From DATDRM01 sp035291705 (GTDB lineage: Bacteria; Chloroflexota; Anaerolineae; Anaerolineales; UBA4823), in NCBI GenBank assembly GCA_035291705.1, contig DATDRM010000233.1, positions 1 through 7,762 of the forward strand: a DNA stretch of 7,762 nucleotides, read 5' to 3'. A program made the translations under genes and the position numbers. This document shows positions 1 through 7,319 of the stretch, piece after piece. Numbering within the stretch: position 1 is the first letter of the stretch; each line of letters opens with the position of its first letter. The notes under the pieces are model-generated. The model made no database searches, had not been told where the DNA came from, and saw nothing but the letters and a program-made list of their open reading frames with translations.

Positions 1-1511
1 AGCAGGAGCAGGTTGGCGCGCGTCAGGGATAGCTTGGCCAGCGCCAGGCGGCCGCGTTCCCCACCCGAGAGCGTGGAGACCTGGCGGAAGACGTCCTCGC
101 CGGTGAACAGGAAGCGCGCCAGGTAGTCGCGTATTTCTGCCAGGAGCATGTGCGGGGCGACAGCTTCGATTTCCTGGACTAATGTGCGCTGCGGGTTAAG
201 CTCCTCGTGAGCCTGGGCGAAATAGCCGATCTCCAGGCTAGCCCCCAGGTTAACCTCTCCTGCCAGGGGAGGCTGTTTTCCCAGGATAACTTTAAGGAAG
301 GTGGTTTTACCGGCACCATTAGGGCCGATGATGGCTGCACACTCCAGGCGGCGCAACTCGATCTCGCCGGCATCGAAAAGCGCCTCCCCCGGGTAGCCAA
401 CCACCAAGTCAGATGTGCGCAGAACAATATTTCCGCTGCGCTGCCCGGCCTTGAGATGGATCTTGAGGTTTGGTGGGCGGTGACCGGGAGCTTTCAAGGC
501 GCGGATGCGCCGTTCCACCTCCTCTACACCTAAGATATGGGTTGAGATGTCGGCCGCTTTGCTGATCTCCAGCCAGCTTTTGCCCTGTACCGCTTCGACC
601 CCCAGGCTCTCGATCGCTTCCACCTGCCGGCTCAGGCGGCGCAGCTTGCCCTTGGCCTGTGAAGTGCGCTGGCCGGAGATATTGCGCTTGACATAGTCGA
701 TCTCTTTCCCCAGGCGCTCCTGCTCGGCGGCGAAGATCTCCTGGCGCAAATCCCACCGTCTCTGCCGGTCCTGGAGATAGGCGCTGTAATTGCCGCGATA
801 GGTTTCCAGACCAGCGCGACTCATTTCCCAGATATAATCCACTACCTTATCCAGGAAATAGCGGTCGTGGGAGACGATCAAGGCCGTTCCCTCCCAGGTA
901 GTCAGATAACCCTCCAGCCACTCGACAGCGGCAATGTCGAGATGGTTGGTTGGCTCATCCAGGATCAGCAAGTCCGGGTTGGAGAGCAACAGGCGCGCCA
1001 GCAAGGCGCGCGTGCGCTGCCCGCCGGAAAGCTGGCCGAGCGGGCGATGATAGTCGTCTGGATCGAAGCCGAGGCCGGTGAGCGCTTGGCGGATGCGTGT
1101 TTCATAGGTATAGCCGCCCTGGCGCTCGAAGGCTTCCTGCAACCGGCCATAGCGCGCTAAGGCCTCTCCGGCCTGGTCAGGGTCGCTCATGACCCCCTCC
1201 AGCCGGGCCAGTTCGGCTTCCTGGAGGCGCAGGTCGGCGAAAACCTGCAGGCACTCCTCCCACAGGGTATGCTCCCCGACCAGGCTGGCTTCCTGCGGGA
1301 GATATCCGCTGCGCAGCCCACGCGCACGCTGCACATTCCCCGCCGATGGCTCCTCCAGGCCCACCAGGATACGCAGCAAGGTGGTCTTCCCGATGCCGTT
1401 AGGACCGACGATGGCGATGCGCGCCCCGCGTGGGATGCTCAGCGAGATACCCGAGAAGATGTCGACTGGCTCGTAAGATTTAGCCAGGTTTGTGGCTGTA
1501 ACAAGAGCCAT
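1..1511 (-). CDS. ABC-F family ATPase, C-terminus beyond window edge
   Basis: This is a soluble twin-ATPase of the ABC-F family, whose members bind the ribosomal E-site region and modulate translation or confer ribosome protection. The frame is open without interruption for 503 codons from the ATG at 1511 to the left edge. NBD1 has Walker A GPNGIGKTT (residues 36-44), signature LSGGQ (161-165), Walker B LLILDEPTNHLD (181-192) and the H-loop SHDR (214-217). A charged interdomain linker follows (about 225-345), with a KRNISGQRTSQAKGKLRRLSR-like stretch typical of the tRNA-interaction motif. NBD2 has Walker A GPNGAGKTT (396-404) and LSGGE (481-485). The window ends just before the second Walker B. 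No transmembrane segment is seen, as expected for ABC-F. The ATG has no clear Shine-Dalgarno; an in-frame TTG at 1520 is an alternative start, and an in-frame stop lies at 1547-1545. The linker resembles the YdiF/Uup branch more than EttA, but the subfamily is not settled, so no symbol is given. It is transcribed divergently from the LCP genes. Confidence 0.95.
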   Translation of the reverse strand, partial: MALVTATNLAKSYEPVDIFSGISLSIPRGARIAIVGPNGIGKTTLLRILVGLEEPSAGNVQRARGLRSGYLPQEASLVGEHTLWEECLQVFADLRLQEAELARLEGVMSDPDQAGEALARYGRLQEAFERQGGYTYETRIRQALTGLGFDPDDYHRPLGQLSGGQRTRALLARLLLSNPDLLILDEPTNHLDIAAVEWLEGYLTTWEGTALIVSHDRYFLDKVVDYIWEMSRAGLETYRGNYSAYLQDRQRRWDLRQEIFAAEQERLGKEIDYVKRNISGQRTSQAKGKLRRLSRQVEAIESLGVEAVQGKSWLEISKAADISTHILGVEEVERRIRALKAPGHRPPNLKIHLKAGQRSGNIVLRTSDLVVGYPGEALFDAGEIELRRLECAAIIGPNGAGKTTFLKVILGKQPPLAGEVNLGASLEIGYFAQAHEELNPQRTLVQEIEAVAPHMLLAEIRDYLARFLFTGEDVFRQVSTLSGGERGRLALAKLSLTRANLLL

Positions 1512-1621
1512 AAGTACCAACGAATCGCAAAATGATGCCCTGGGTCACCAATTGTGGCATTTTAATTGCAACAGGTCCCAGGAACCATATTGTACCTTAG
1601 CGAAAGGCTTCCTTCTGGTCG

Positions 1622-1630
1622 TGTTATAAT
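1622..1630 (+). promoter_or_regulatory. Extended -10 promoter for the LCP-recD2 genes
   Basis: TG-T-TATAAT (1622-1630) is an exact extended -10 element in the divergent intergenic region, pointing to the plus strand. No TTGACA-like -35 lies at the usual 16-18 bp distance, which is tolerated by extended -10 promoters. Transcription would start near 1637, giving a leader of about 140 nt before the first LCP start codon. The assignment rests on the motif and its position only. Confidence 0.5.
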
Positions 1631-1671
1631 AGGACGGCAAAATTTGTAGAAAGTTGAAAACCCTCTCAACC

Positions 1672-1728
1672 CCCGCTGCCTCTCTTTTCACTCCTTGCTA
1701 AGCAGGGAAAAAGGGAGATTAAGGCGGG
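1672..1728 (+). promoter_or_regulatory. Long imperfect hairpin in the LCP leader
   Basis: The leader can fold into one 57-nt stem. The lower stem is CCCGC (1672-1676) with GCGGG (1724-1728). The middle stem is TCTCTTTT (1681-1688) with AAGGGAGA (1711-1718), including two G-U pairs. The upper stem is TCCTTGC (1692-1698) with GCAGGGA (1702-1708), including one G-U pair, closed by a TAA loop. That gives about 20 pairs by hand. It lies between the predicted promoter and the LCP start and is followed by the AT-rich stretch TTTATAATTAAAT (1729-1741), not a clean run of T. It could be an attenuator, a protein-binding leader or an mRNA-stability element. No known riboswitch class was recognised. Confidence 0.4.
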
Positions 1729-1778
1729 TTTATAATTAAATCCGGTGTGTTGTCCCTCCGGCCTGAGTTTGAATAATA

Positions 1779-3206
1779 ATGGAACGTACCAATCTGAACT
1801 TACAATCCAAACTATCCGCAAATCGAAAATGGCTGCCGGTGGCGCTGCTGGTCGCTTACGCCGTCCTGGCCGTGATCATCATCTACCTGGTGTTCACTGG
1901 TGTGAGCAATTTCGTCGCCGCCTGGAACATCACTGACCTGCCGGGCATTGTGGTCAGTGACAGCCCCACGCCCACTCCAGGTGCTTCCGAGGGGCCGGTC
2001 ACCAGTGGCAATCCGCCCCCTCCGGTGGACAATGGCCCTGCCCCTCAACCCTGGGATGGCGCCAGCCGGGTCAACGTGCTGGTGATGGGGTTGGACTATC
2101 GCGACTGGATCACTGGCGAAGGAGCCCCGCGCACTGACACGATGATGCTGTTCTCGATCGATCCGATCAGCCAGACAGCCGGTATGCTCTCCATCCCCCG
2201 CGACCTGTGGGTAAGTATACCTGGCTTCGAGGAGCCCAACCGGATCAACGTCGCCTATCGCTTCGGCGAAACCTACGAATTACCGGGCGGCGGCCCCACC
2301 CTGGCAATGAAAACGGTCGAGGCCTTGCTTGGCCTGAAAATCGACTATTATGCCCTGATCGATTTCTATGCATTCGAACGCTTTATCGATGAGTTGGGCG
2401 GGATCAAGGTCGACGTACCGGATAAAATCCGCGTCGATCCGATCGTCGGTAAAGATGTTGTCCTGAGGCGTGGAAACCAAGTGCTTCCAGGGAACCTGGC
2501 CCTGGCTTACGCCCGCGCCCGCAATACCGAAGGCGGTGACTTCGATCGAGGCACACGCCAGCAGCAGGTGATCATGGGCATCCGCAACCGGGTCGTCAGC
2601 TCGGATACGCTGCCCTTGCTGATCCGGCGCGCCCCCCAGCTCTACGCGGAGCTTTCCGCGGGCGTGCATACCAACCTGTCCCTGGAAACCGCCATTAAAC
2701 TGGCCTGGCTGGCCAAAGGCATCACCGAAGAGAACATCAAGCGCGGTGTAATCGGTCCCGGGCAGATTAATTTCGGAAAATCTCCCGAGGGAGATGACGT
2801 GCTCAAGCCCAGGCCGGAACAGATCCGCATCCTGCGAGACGAGATCTTCACCGCGTCTGGGCCGGCCAGCCCGGTGATGGCAAACTCAGACTCGCAGCAG
2901 CTGATGCAGGCTGAGAATGCCAGCATCTCCGTCCTGAACGGCTCCGGTCTTCCGGGATTGGCCTCCCGCACAGCGGATTATCTGAAAGCCGCGGGCGCCA
3001 ACGTGGTGGAGACCAGCGATGCTCCCGAGCCCTACACCTATACGACCCTCATCTCTTACAATGGCAATCCCTACACGGTCAAGTACCTGGTGGAATTGAT
3101 GGGCATTGCCCCCAATAAAATTTATAACCGCTATGATCCGTCCAGTCCGGTAGAGTTCGCCCTGTTTTTGGGCTACGACTGGGCGAATAACAACGCCATG
3201 CCATAA
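1779..3206 (+). CDS. LytR-CpsA-Psr (LCP) glycopolymer transferase, first copy
   Basis: LCP enzymes transfer polyprenyl-linked glycopolymers (teichoic acid, capsule or arabinogalactan-type chains) onto the cell wall or another surface acceptor, outside the membrane. This 475-residue protein has a short cytoplasmic N-terminus and one membrane segment (about 19-40). A Pro/Ser/Gly-rich linker (about 55-92) leads to the LCP catalytic domain (about 97-275) and a LytR_C domain (about 381-470) opening with SVLNGSGLPGLAS. Hallmark residues are present: R118-T-D120 in the APRTDT motif, R141-D142 in SIPRDLW, R246 and R248 in AYARAR, then D254-F-D256-R257 and R260-Q261. The start is bounded by an in-frame stop at 1770-1772, and no good Shine-Dalgarno precedes the ATG. 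It is the first of three same-strand genes. Nearby glycan-synthesis genes that would name the substrate are absent from the window. Confidence 0.95.
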   Translation: MERTNLNLQSKLSANRKWLPVALLVAYAVLAVIIIYLVFTGVSNFVAAWNITDLPGIVVSDSPTPTPGASEGPVTSGNPPPPVDNGPAPQPWDGASRVNVLVMGLDYRDWITGEGAPRTDTMMLFSIDPISQTAGMLSIPRDLWVSIPGFEEPNRINVAYRFGETYELPGGGPTLAMKTVEALLGLKIDYYALIDFYAFERFIDELGGIKVDVPDKIRVDPIVGKDVVLRRGNQVLPGNLALAYARARNTEGGDFDRGTRQQQVIMGIRNRVVSSDTLPLLIRRAPQLYAELSAGVHTNLSLETAIKLAWLAKGITEENIKRGVIGPGQINFGKSPEGDDVLKPRPEQIRILRDEIFTASGPASPVMANSDSQQLMQAENASISVLNGSGLPGLASRTADYLKAAGANVVETSDAPEPYTYTTLISYNGNPYTVKYLVELMGIAPNKIYNRYDPSSPVEFALFLGYDWANNNAMP

Positions 3207-3215
3207 GATCATCCT

Positions 3216-4646
3216 ATGCGTCGCAGCCGAGAAAACAGAAGAAGACGGAGATCATCACCTACTCCCAACTGGCTCTTGGTGGGCTTGATCATTGCGTTCG
3301 TATTGGCGGCCGGGACAACGGCTTTCCTGACCTTCGTCGCCGTGCGCGATATCGTAGCCTCCTGGAGATCCCCCGACTTGCCGGAGGTCGCCCAGGAGCA
3401 ACCCCAAAGCGAGAATCCCAGCCCGCCGGAAGACCTGGGACCCGAGGGCGATGCGCCTTTGCAACCCGACAGCGGTCCCCCATCCCAATCCTGGGATGGC
3501 GAAAGTCGCGTTAGCCTGCTGGTGATGGGGTTGGATTACCGCGATTGGGAGGGTGGGGAAGGGGCGCCCCGCACCGATACTATGATTTTGCTTTCCCTCG
3601 ACCCCGCCAGTCGTACAGCCGGGATGCTCTCTATCCCGCGCGACCTGTGGGTGAATATCCCTGGCTATGATCCGGCGAAGATCAACCAGGCTTACCGGGA
3701 TGGAGAATTATACGATGCAGATGGCGGCGGCCCGGGACTGGCAATGCTGACGGTAGAGGAACTATTGGGCATGGAGATCGACTACTATGCTGTGGTCGAT
3801 TTCTACGCTTTTGAACAATTTATCGATGAGCTGGGGGGAGTCAAGGTCGACGTCCCGGAGGAGATCGTCGTCGATCCGCTTGGCGACAATAACACAAAGA
3901 CTCTCCAGCCAGGCGTGCAGACGCTGCCAGGGTACCTGGCCCTGGCCTACGCCCGCGCCCGCAACACCCTTGGCAGTGATTTCGACCGGGCGGCGCGCCA
4001 ACAGCAGGTGATCATGGGCATCCGCGACCGCATCTTGAGCAAAGAAATGCTGACCACCCTGATCGAGCGGGCACCTGCCCTATACGAAACCCTGTCCGCC
4101 GGCGTGCGCACCAACCTGACCCTGCTGCAGGTGGTCCGCCTGGCCTGGCTCGCCCCACAGATCCCGCAGGAGAACATCAAGCAGGGAATCATAGGGCCTG
4201 AACAGATCGACTTTGCCACTTCATTCGATGGGCAGGACATCCTCCAGCCTCTGCCTGAAGAAATCCGGCTGCTGCGCGACGAGATTTTCACAACTTCCGG
4301 CCCGGTCAGCCCAGCGGCGACGGAAACTGATCCCCAAGAGCTGATCGCTGCTGAGAACGCCTACATTTCCATCCTGAACGGCACGTTGGACCCGGGATTG
4401 GCATCCGAAACCACCGACTACTTAAAATCGTCTGGCATCTCCCAGGTAGATCCGGGGAATGCTGAGCAGCTTTATTCTCAGACAACCCTGATCGACTATA
4501 CCGGCAACCCGCACACCGTCCAGTACCTGGTGGATTTGCTGGCCATCTCACCGGATAACGTATACCATCGCTACGACGTATCCAGCCCGGCGGATGTTGT
4601 CGTGCTCCTGGGTGAGGATTGGGCAAACAGCAACGCAATGCCATGA
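3216..4646 (+). CDS. LytR-CpsA-Psr (LCP) glycopolymer transferase, second tandem copy
   Basis: This is a paralogue of the preceding gene with the same architecture in 476 residues: a membrane segment (about 19-42), an acidic Pro-rich linker (about 52-92), the LCP domain (about 98-276) and LytR_C (about 382-470) opening with SILNGTLDPGLAS. Catalytic hallmarks are kept: R119-T-D121, P141-R142-D143, R247 and R249 in AYARAR, D255-F-D257-R258 and R261-Q262. The N-terminus is strongly basic (eight Arg among residues 2-12), consistent with positive-inside membrane insertion. The core is roughly two thirds identical to the first copy by eye, and both end in DWAN-x-NAMP. Only 9 bp separate it from the upstream stop, in the same reading frame and without a Shine-Dalgarno, so translation probably depends on reinitiation after the first gene. 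Because both copies keep the active-site residues, both are probably functional, perhaps with different acceptors or polymers. Confidence 0.95.
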   Translation: MRRSRENRRRRRSSPTPNWLLVGLIIAFVLAAGTTAFLTFVAVRDIVASWRSPDLPEVAQEQPQSENPSPPEDLGPEGDAPLQPDSGPPSQSWDGESRVSLLVMGLDYRDWEGGEGAPRTDTMILLSLDPASRTAGMLSIPRDLWVNIPGYDPAKINQAYRDGELYDADGGGPGLAMLTVEELLGMEIDYYAVVDFYAFEQFIDELGGVKVDVPEEIVVDPLGDNNTKTLQPGVQTLPGYLALAYARARNTLGSDFDRAARQQQVIMGIRDRILSKEMLTTLIERAPALYETLSAGVRTNLTLLQVVRLAWLAPQIPQENIKQGIIGPEQIDFATSFDGQDILQPLPEEIRLLRDEIFTTSGPVSPAATETDPQELIAAENAYISILNGTLDPGLASETTDYLKSSGISQVDPGNAEQLYSQTTLIDYTGNPHTVQYLVDLLAISPDNVYHRYDVSSPADVVVLLGEDWANSNAMP

Positions 4647-4650
4647 ACTA

Positions 4651-4678
4651 TGATGCGTGATGCGTGAAACGTGATCAG
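4651..4678. repeat. Four-unit 7-bp tandem repeat between LCP2 and recD2
   Basis: The 41-bp gap between the second LCP gene and recD2 contains TGATGCG, TGATGCG, TGAAACG and TGATCAG in direct register. The first two units are identical; the third and fourth each differ from them at two or more positions. Each unit starts with TGA. It may be a degenerate remnant of a longer intergenic short tandem repeat. No function can be assigned. Confidence 0.7.
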
Positions 4679-4687
4679 TAAGGCAAG

Positions 4688-6940
4688 ATGGAAATCTTGA
4701 CCGGTTCTGTGGAGCGCGTCACTTACTACAACCCGGAGAACGGGTATAGCGTGGTAAGGCTGCGCCCTGATCACAGAGCAGCGCAGGGAGTATCCCGCCT
4801 AGGGCTGGTGACGGTGGTCGGAAACCTACCTGAGCTGTCTCCAGGGGAGCACCTGCGCCTGAGCGGTAAATGGGTCAATCACCCCCAGCACGGTTTACAA
4901 TTCCAATCCGAGACTTGCGAACAAGCCCTGCCTGCCACCGTGGCGGGCATCCGCCGCTACCTGGGTTCTGGGCTGATCAAAGGCATCGGACCGCACCTGG
5001 CGGAGCGCATCGTGGCACACTTTGGCGCGGAGACCCTGGAGGTGATCGAAAGCCATCCGGCGCGCCTGCTGGAGGTGCCCGACATCGGTCCTAAACGCTC
5101 GCGCTTGATCGCCCGCGCCTGGGAAGAGCAAAAACAGGTCAAGGAGATCATGCTCTTCTTTTACAGCCATGGTGTGAGCACCAACCTGGCGATCAAGACC
5201 TACAAACAATATGGCAACCAATCTCTGAATGTGGTACAAAGCGATCCCTACCGGCTGGCGCGTGATATTTTCGGGGTGGGCTTTAAAACCGCCGACCGCC
5301 TCGCCCAGGACCTGGGGCTGCCGCCGGACCACCCCTCGCGGGTCGAGGCCGGTGTGGTCTTTGTGCTCAATGAAATGACCAATGAAGGCCATGTCTACAC
5401 CCCCCAGCAGGCGCTCATCGACCAAGCCAGCGAACTGCTGGGCGTCAACCCCGACCTGCTGCCCCCCGCTCTGGAACGGCTGGCAAAGGACGAACGCATC
5501 CGACCAGACCGGCTACCCTTCCTGGTTGAGACCCGCCAGGCTTCTACCGGCTCTGGATCACCCCCCACAATCGGTGAAGCGGGCGAGGAGTACCGCCAGC
5601 CAGTGATCTACCTGACGCCGCTGTATTACAGTGAAACCGGCGTGGCCGAACGCCTGCAGGGCCTGGCCTACGCCCTACCGTCGCGGCTGAGCGACATACC
5701 GCCCGCCTTTGTCGGCCTGGACGTCCAGCTTTCCCCCGAGCAGCAATCCGCCATCCGCACCGCGCTTAGCCATCCGGTCAGCGTGCTCACCGGCGGCCCT
5801 GGCACCGGTAAAACTACTGCCCTCAAAGAATTAATCGCTGTTCTGGAGTCGGCGCGCAAGACCTGCGCCCTGGCCTCGCCGACCGGCCGGGCTGCCAAGC
5901 GCCTGTCCGAGGCTACCGGGCGGCCTGCAAGCACCATCCATCGCCTGTTGGGTTTCTCGCCCAAAGAAGGCTTTAAGCACAACGCCGAGAACCCTCTGCC
6001 GGTTGACCTACTGGTGATCGATGAGGCCTCCATGCTCGACCTGTCCCTGGCCAATCACCTGCTCAAAGCGTTGCAGCCGGGTTGCCACCTGTTGCTGGTT
6101 GGGGATGTCGACCAGCTGCCCTCGGTTGGGGCGGGGGATGTGCTGCGCGATGTGATCGCCAGTGGGATCGCTCCCGTCACCCGCCTGGGCGTAATCTTCC
6201 GCCAGGCGGCCGGCTCTCACATCATCACCAATGCCCACCGCATTAACCAGGGCCAGATGCCAATCTTCCCAACAGCTGGAGCTGCCGAGCCCAGCGACAG
6301 GCCGGGTGATTTCTTTTTATTCCCTGCCGAAACCCCCGAGGAGGCCGCCAACTGGGTGCGGGACGTCGTCGGCCAGCGCATCCCGGCTCGCTTCGGGCTG
6401 CGCCCGGAGCAGGTGCAGGTGCTGGCTCCGATGTATCGCGGCCCGGCCGGTGTGACCGCTCTCAACGAATTGCTCCAGTCGGCGCTCAACCCGCCCACGC
6501 CGAAGAAGCCCGAAAAGGCGCTCTTCGGCCAGACCTTCCGCCAGGGTGACCGGATCATGCAAACCCAGAATAACTACGATAAAGAAGTATTCAACGGCGA
6601 CATCGGTCGTGTGAGTCGGTTGGATTTATTTGAACACATCCTGGAAGTGGACTTCGACGATCGTCGCGTGACGTACGACTGGAGCGAAGCTGACCAGCTC
6701 GTGCTGGCCTACGCGATTTCAGTGCACAAATCCCAAGGCTCAGAATTTCCGGCCGTAGTCATCCCCCTTGTGACAGCGCATTATATGATGCTTCAGCGCA
6801 ACCTGCTTTATACCGCTATCACGCGCGCCCAAAAGCTGTGCGTGTTGGTCGGCAGCCGGCGGGCGATTGGGATCGCCGTGCGCAATAATAAAGTCGCCCA
6901 CCGCTTCACGGCGCTGGATTGGCGATTACAACGAAAATAG
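4688..6940 (+). CDS. recD2: RecD2-like SF1B DNA helicase (ATP-dependent 5'-3')
   Basis: RecD2 helicases unwind DNA 5'-3' using ATP and act in repair and replication-fork maintenance without RecBC. This 750-residue protein has an N-terminal OB-like region (1-80). Helix-hairpin-helix repeats follow (about 95-113, GLIKGIGPHLAERI; 129-145, PDIGPKRSRLI; 195-210, FGVGFKTADRL). Then come the helicase motifs: I GGPGTGKTT (369-377), Ia ASPTGRAAKRL (396-406), II VIDEAS (443-448), III VGDVDQLPS (471-479), IV FRQ (504-506), V SVHKSQGSEF (678-687) and VI LLYTAITRAQK (706-716). A low-complexity insert (about 284-302) sits between the HhH region and the ATPase core. The start is fixed by an in-frame TAA at 4679-4681; AAGG at 4680-4683 is a weak, close Shine-Dalgarno. 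The length and C-terminus look complete. It probably shares the LCP transcript. Its last 133 bp are antisense to the Nudix reading frame. Confidence 0.95.
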   Translation: MEILTGSVERVTYYNPENGYSVVRLRPDHRAAQGVSRLGLVTVVGNLPELSPGEHLRLSGKWVNHPQHGLQFQSETCEQALPATVAGIRRYLGSGLIKGIGPHLAERIVAHFGAETLEVIESHPARLLEVPDIGPKRSRLIARAWEEQKQVKEIMLFFYSHGVSTNLAIKTYKQYGNQSLNVVQSDPYRLARDIFGVGFKTADRLAQDLGLPPDHPSRVEAGVVFVLNEMTNEGHVYTPQQALIDQASELLGVNPDLLPPALERLAKDERIRPDRLPFLVETRQASTGSGSPPTIGEAGEEYRQPVIYLTPLYYSETGVAERLQGLAYALPSRLSDIPPAFVGLDVQLSPEQQSAIRTALSHPVSVLTGGPGTGKTTALKELIAVLESARKTCALASPTGRAAKRLSEATGRPASTIHRLLGFSPKEGFKHNAENPLPVDLLVIDEASMLDLSLANHLLKALQPGCHLLLVGDVDQLPSVGAGDVLRDVIASGIAPVTRLGVIFRQAAGSHIITNAHRINQGQMPIFPTAGAAEPSDRPGDFFLFPAETPEEAANWVRDVVGQRIPARFGLRPEQVQVLAPMYRGPAGVTALNELLQSALNPPTPKKPEKALFGQTFRQGDRIMQTQNNYDKEVFNGDIGRVSRLDLFEHILEVDFDDRRVTYDWSEADQLVLAYAISVHKSQGSEFPAVVIPLVTAHYMMLQRNLLYTAITRAQKLCVLVGSRRAIGIAVRNNKVAHRFTALDWRLQRK

Positions 6941-7251
6941 ACGCCCAGCGAGTCCACCGGACCCTTGATCGTCTGATACACGGCGAACGGCGCCAGGCAT
7001 TCGATGTTCGTACCAGCGCTTCCGGCTTCGATGCGTGTGCTCAATCCTTCGATCTCGGTCAGCTCCAACCCCGTCTCTTCCCGCACCTCACGTCGCAGGG
7101 CATCGATCAATGATTCGAATTCCTCGACGCGCCCGCCGGGCAGCTCGATCCACTTGCCGCCCTCTTGGGGCTTGTTGCGGACTTGAACGAGGATTTCGGT
7201 GCTGAAGGGGGTTGTCCGCTCGATAATCGCTCGGGCGTTTACGTGGATCAT
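6808..7251 (-). CDS. Nudix hydrolase with an atypical, probably replaced C-terminus
   Basis: Nudix enzymes hydrolyse nucleoside diphosphates linked to another moiety, using a metal held by the Nudix box. The 147-residue reading frame contains a perfect box (GX5EX7REUXEEXGU) at residues 40-62: G40, E46, R54-E55, E58-E59, G61. The N-terminus MIHVNARAII and the preceding strand region are typical of the family. Up to about residue 108 the protein reads as a normal Nudix domain. From about 105 on, the DNA is antisense to the end of recD2, and the residual 39-43 residues (Arg/Ala/Leu-rich) do not resemble the usual W-x-P/acidic C-terminal helix. I infer that the native 3' end was deleted and replaced by read-through into recD2. 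The catalytic box survives, but folding is doubtful. The ATG overlaps an upstream TGA (ATGA), which suggests translational coupling. The substrate is unknown. Confidence 0.75.
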   Translation of the reverse strand: MIHVNARAIIERTTPFSTEILVQVRNKPQEGGKWIELPGGRVEEFESLIDALRREVREETGLELTEIEGLSTRIEAGSAGTNIECLAPFAVYQTIKGPVDSLGVYFRCNRQSSAVKRWATLLLRTAIPIARRLPTNTHSFWARVIAV

Positions 7252-7319
7252 TTGGACACCAACCGGTTCCTCAACATCGCTCCCTTCACACTCATCTCAT
7301 GCGCCACCCGGGCCTGAAA
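7248..7319 (-). pseudogene. C-terminal remnant coupled to the Nudix gene by ATGA
   Basis: A 23-codon open stretch, in a different frame from the hydrolase pseudogene, ends in a TGA at 7250-7248 that overlaps the Nudix ATG (7251-7249). It contains MSVKGAMLRNRLVSK immediately before the stop. An ATGA overlap is the classic arrangement of adjacent operon genes, so this is likely the native end of the gene that used to precede the Nudix gene. That gene could be the hydrolase, frameshifted by a deletion, or a further lost gene. No family could be recognised from so short a piece. Confidence 0.4.

Noticed and set aside
207..1476. Several 60-115 codon open frames antisense to the ABC-F gene
   Set aside because: They lie opposite a continuous, motif-rich ABC-F frame in GC-rich DNA and show no recognisable domain; they are shadows of codon bias.
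1589..1594. TACAAT on the minus strand as a -10 for the ABC-F gene
   Set aside because: There is no -35-like hexamer or TGn extension at the right distance, so it is too weak to list as a feature.
1731..1736. Second TATAAT upstream of the first LCP gene
   Set aside because: It has neither a TG extension nor a -35-like hexamer at 16-18 bp; the element at 1625-1630 is better. It remains possible as a minor promoter.
2280..4291. Antisense open frames of about 80-130 codons opposite both LCP genes
   Set aside because: They occur at matching positions in both duplicated genes, which is expected when the sense strand is duplicated and coding, and have no family features.
6941..7000. Terminator after recD2
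   Set aside because: No stem followed by T residues was found; the sequence is the coding strand complement of the Nudix domain.
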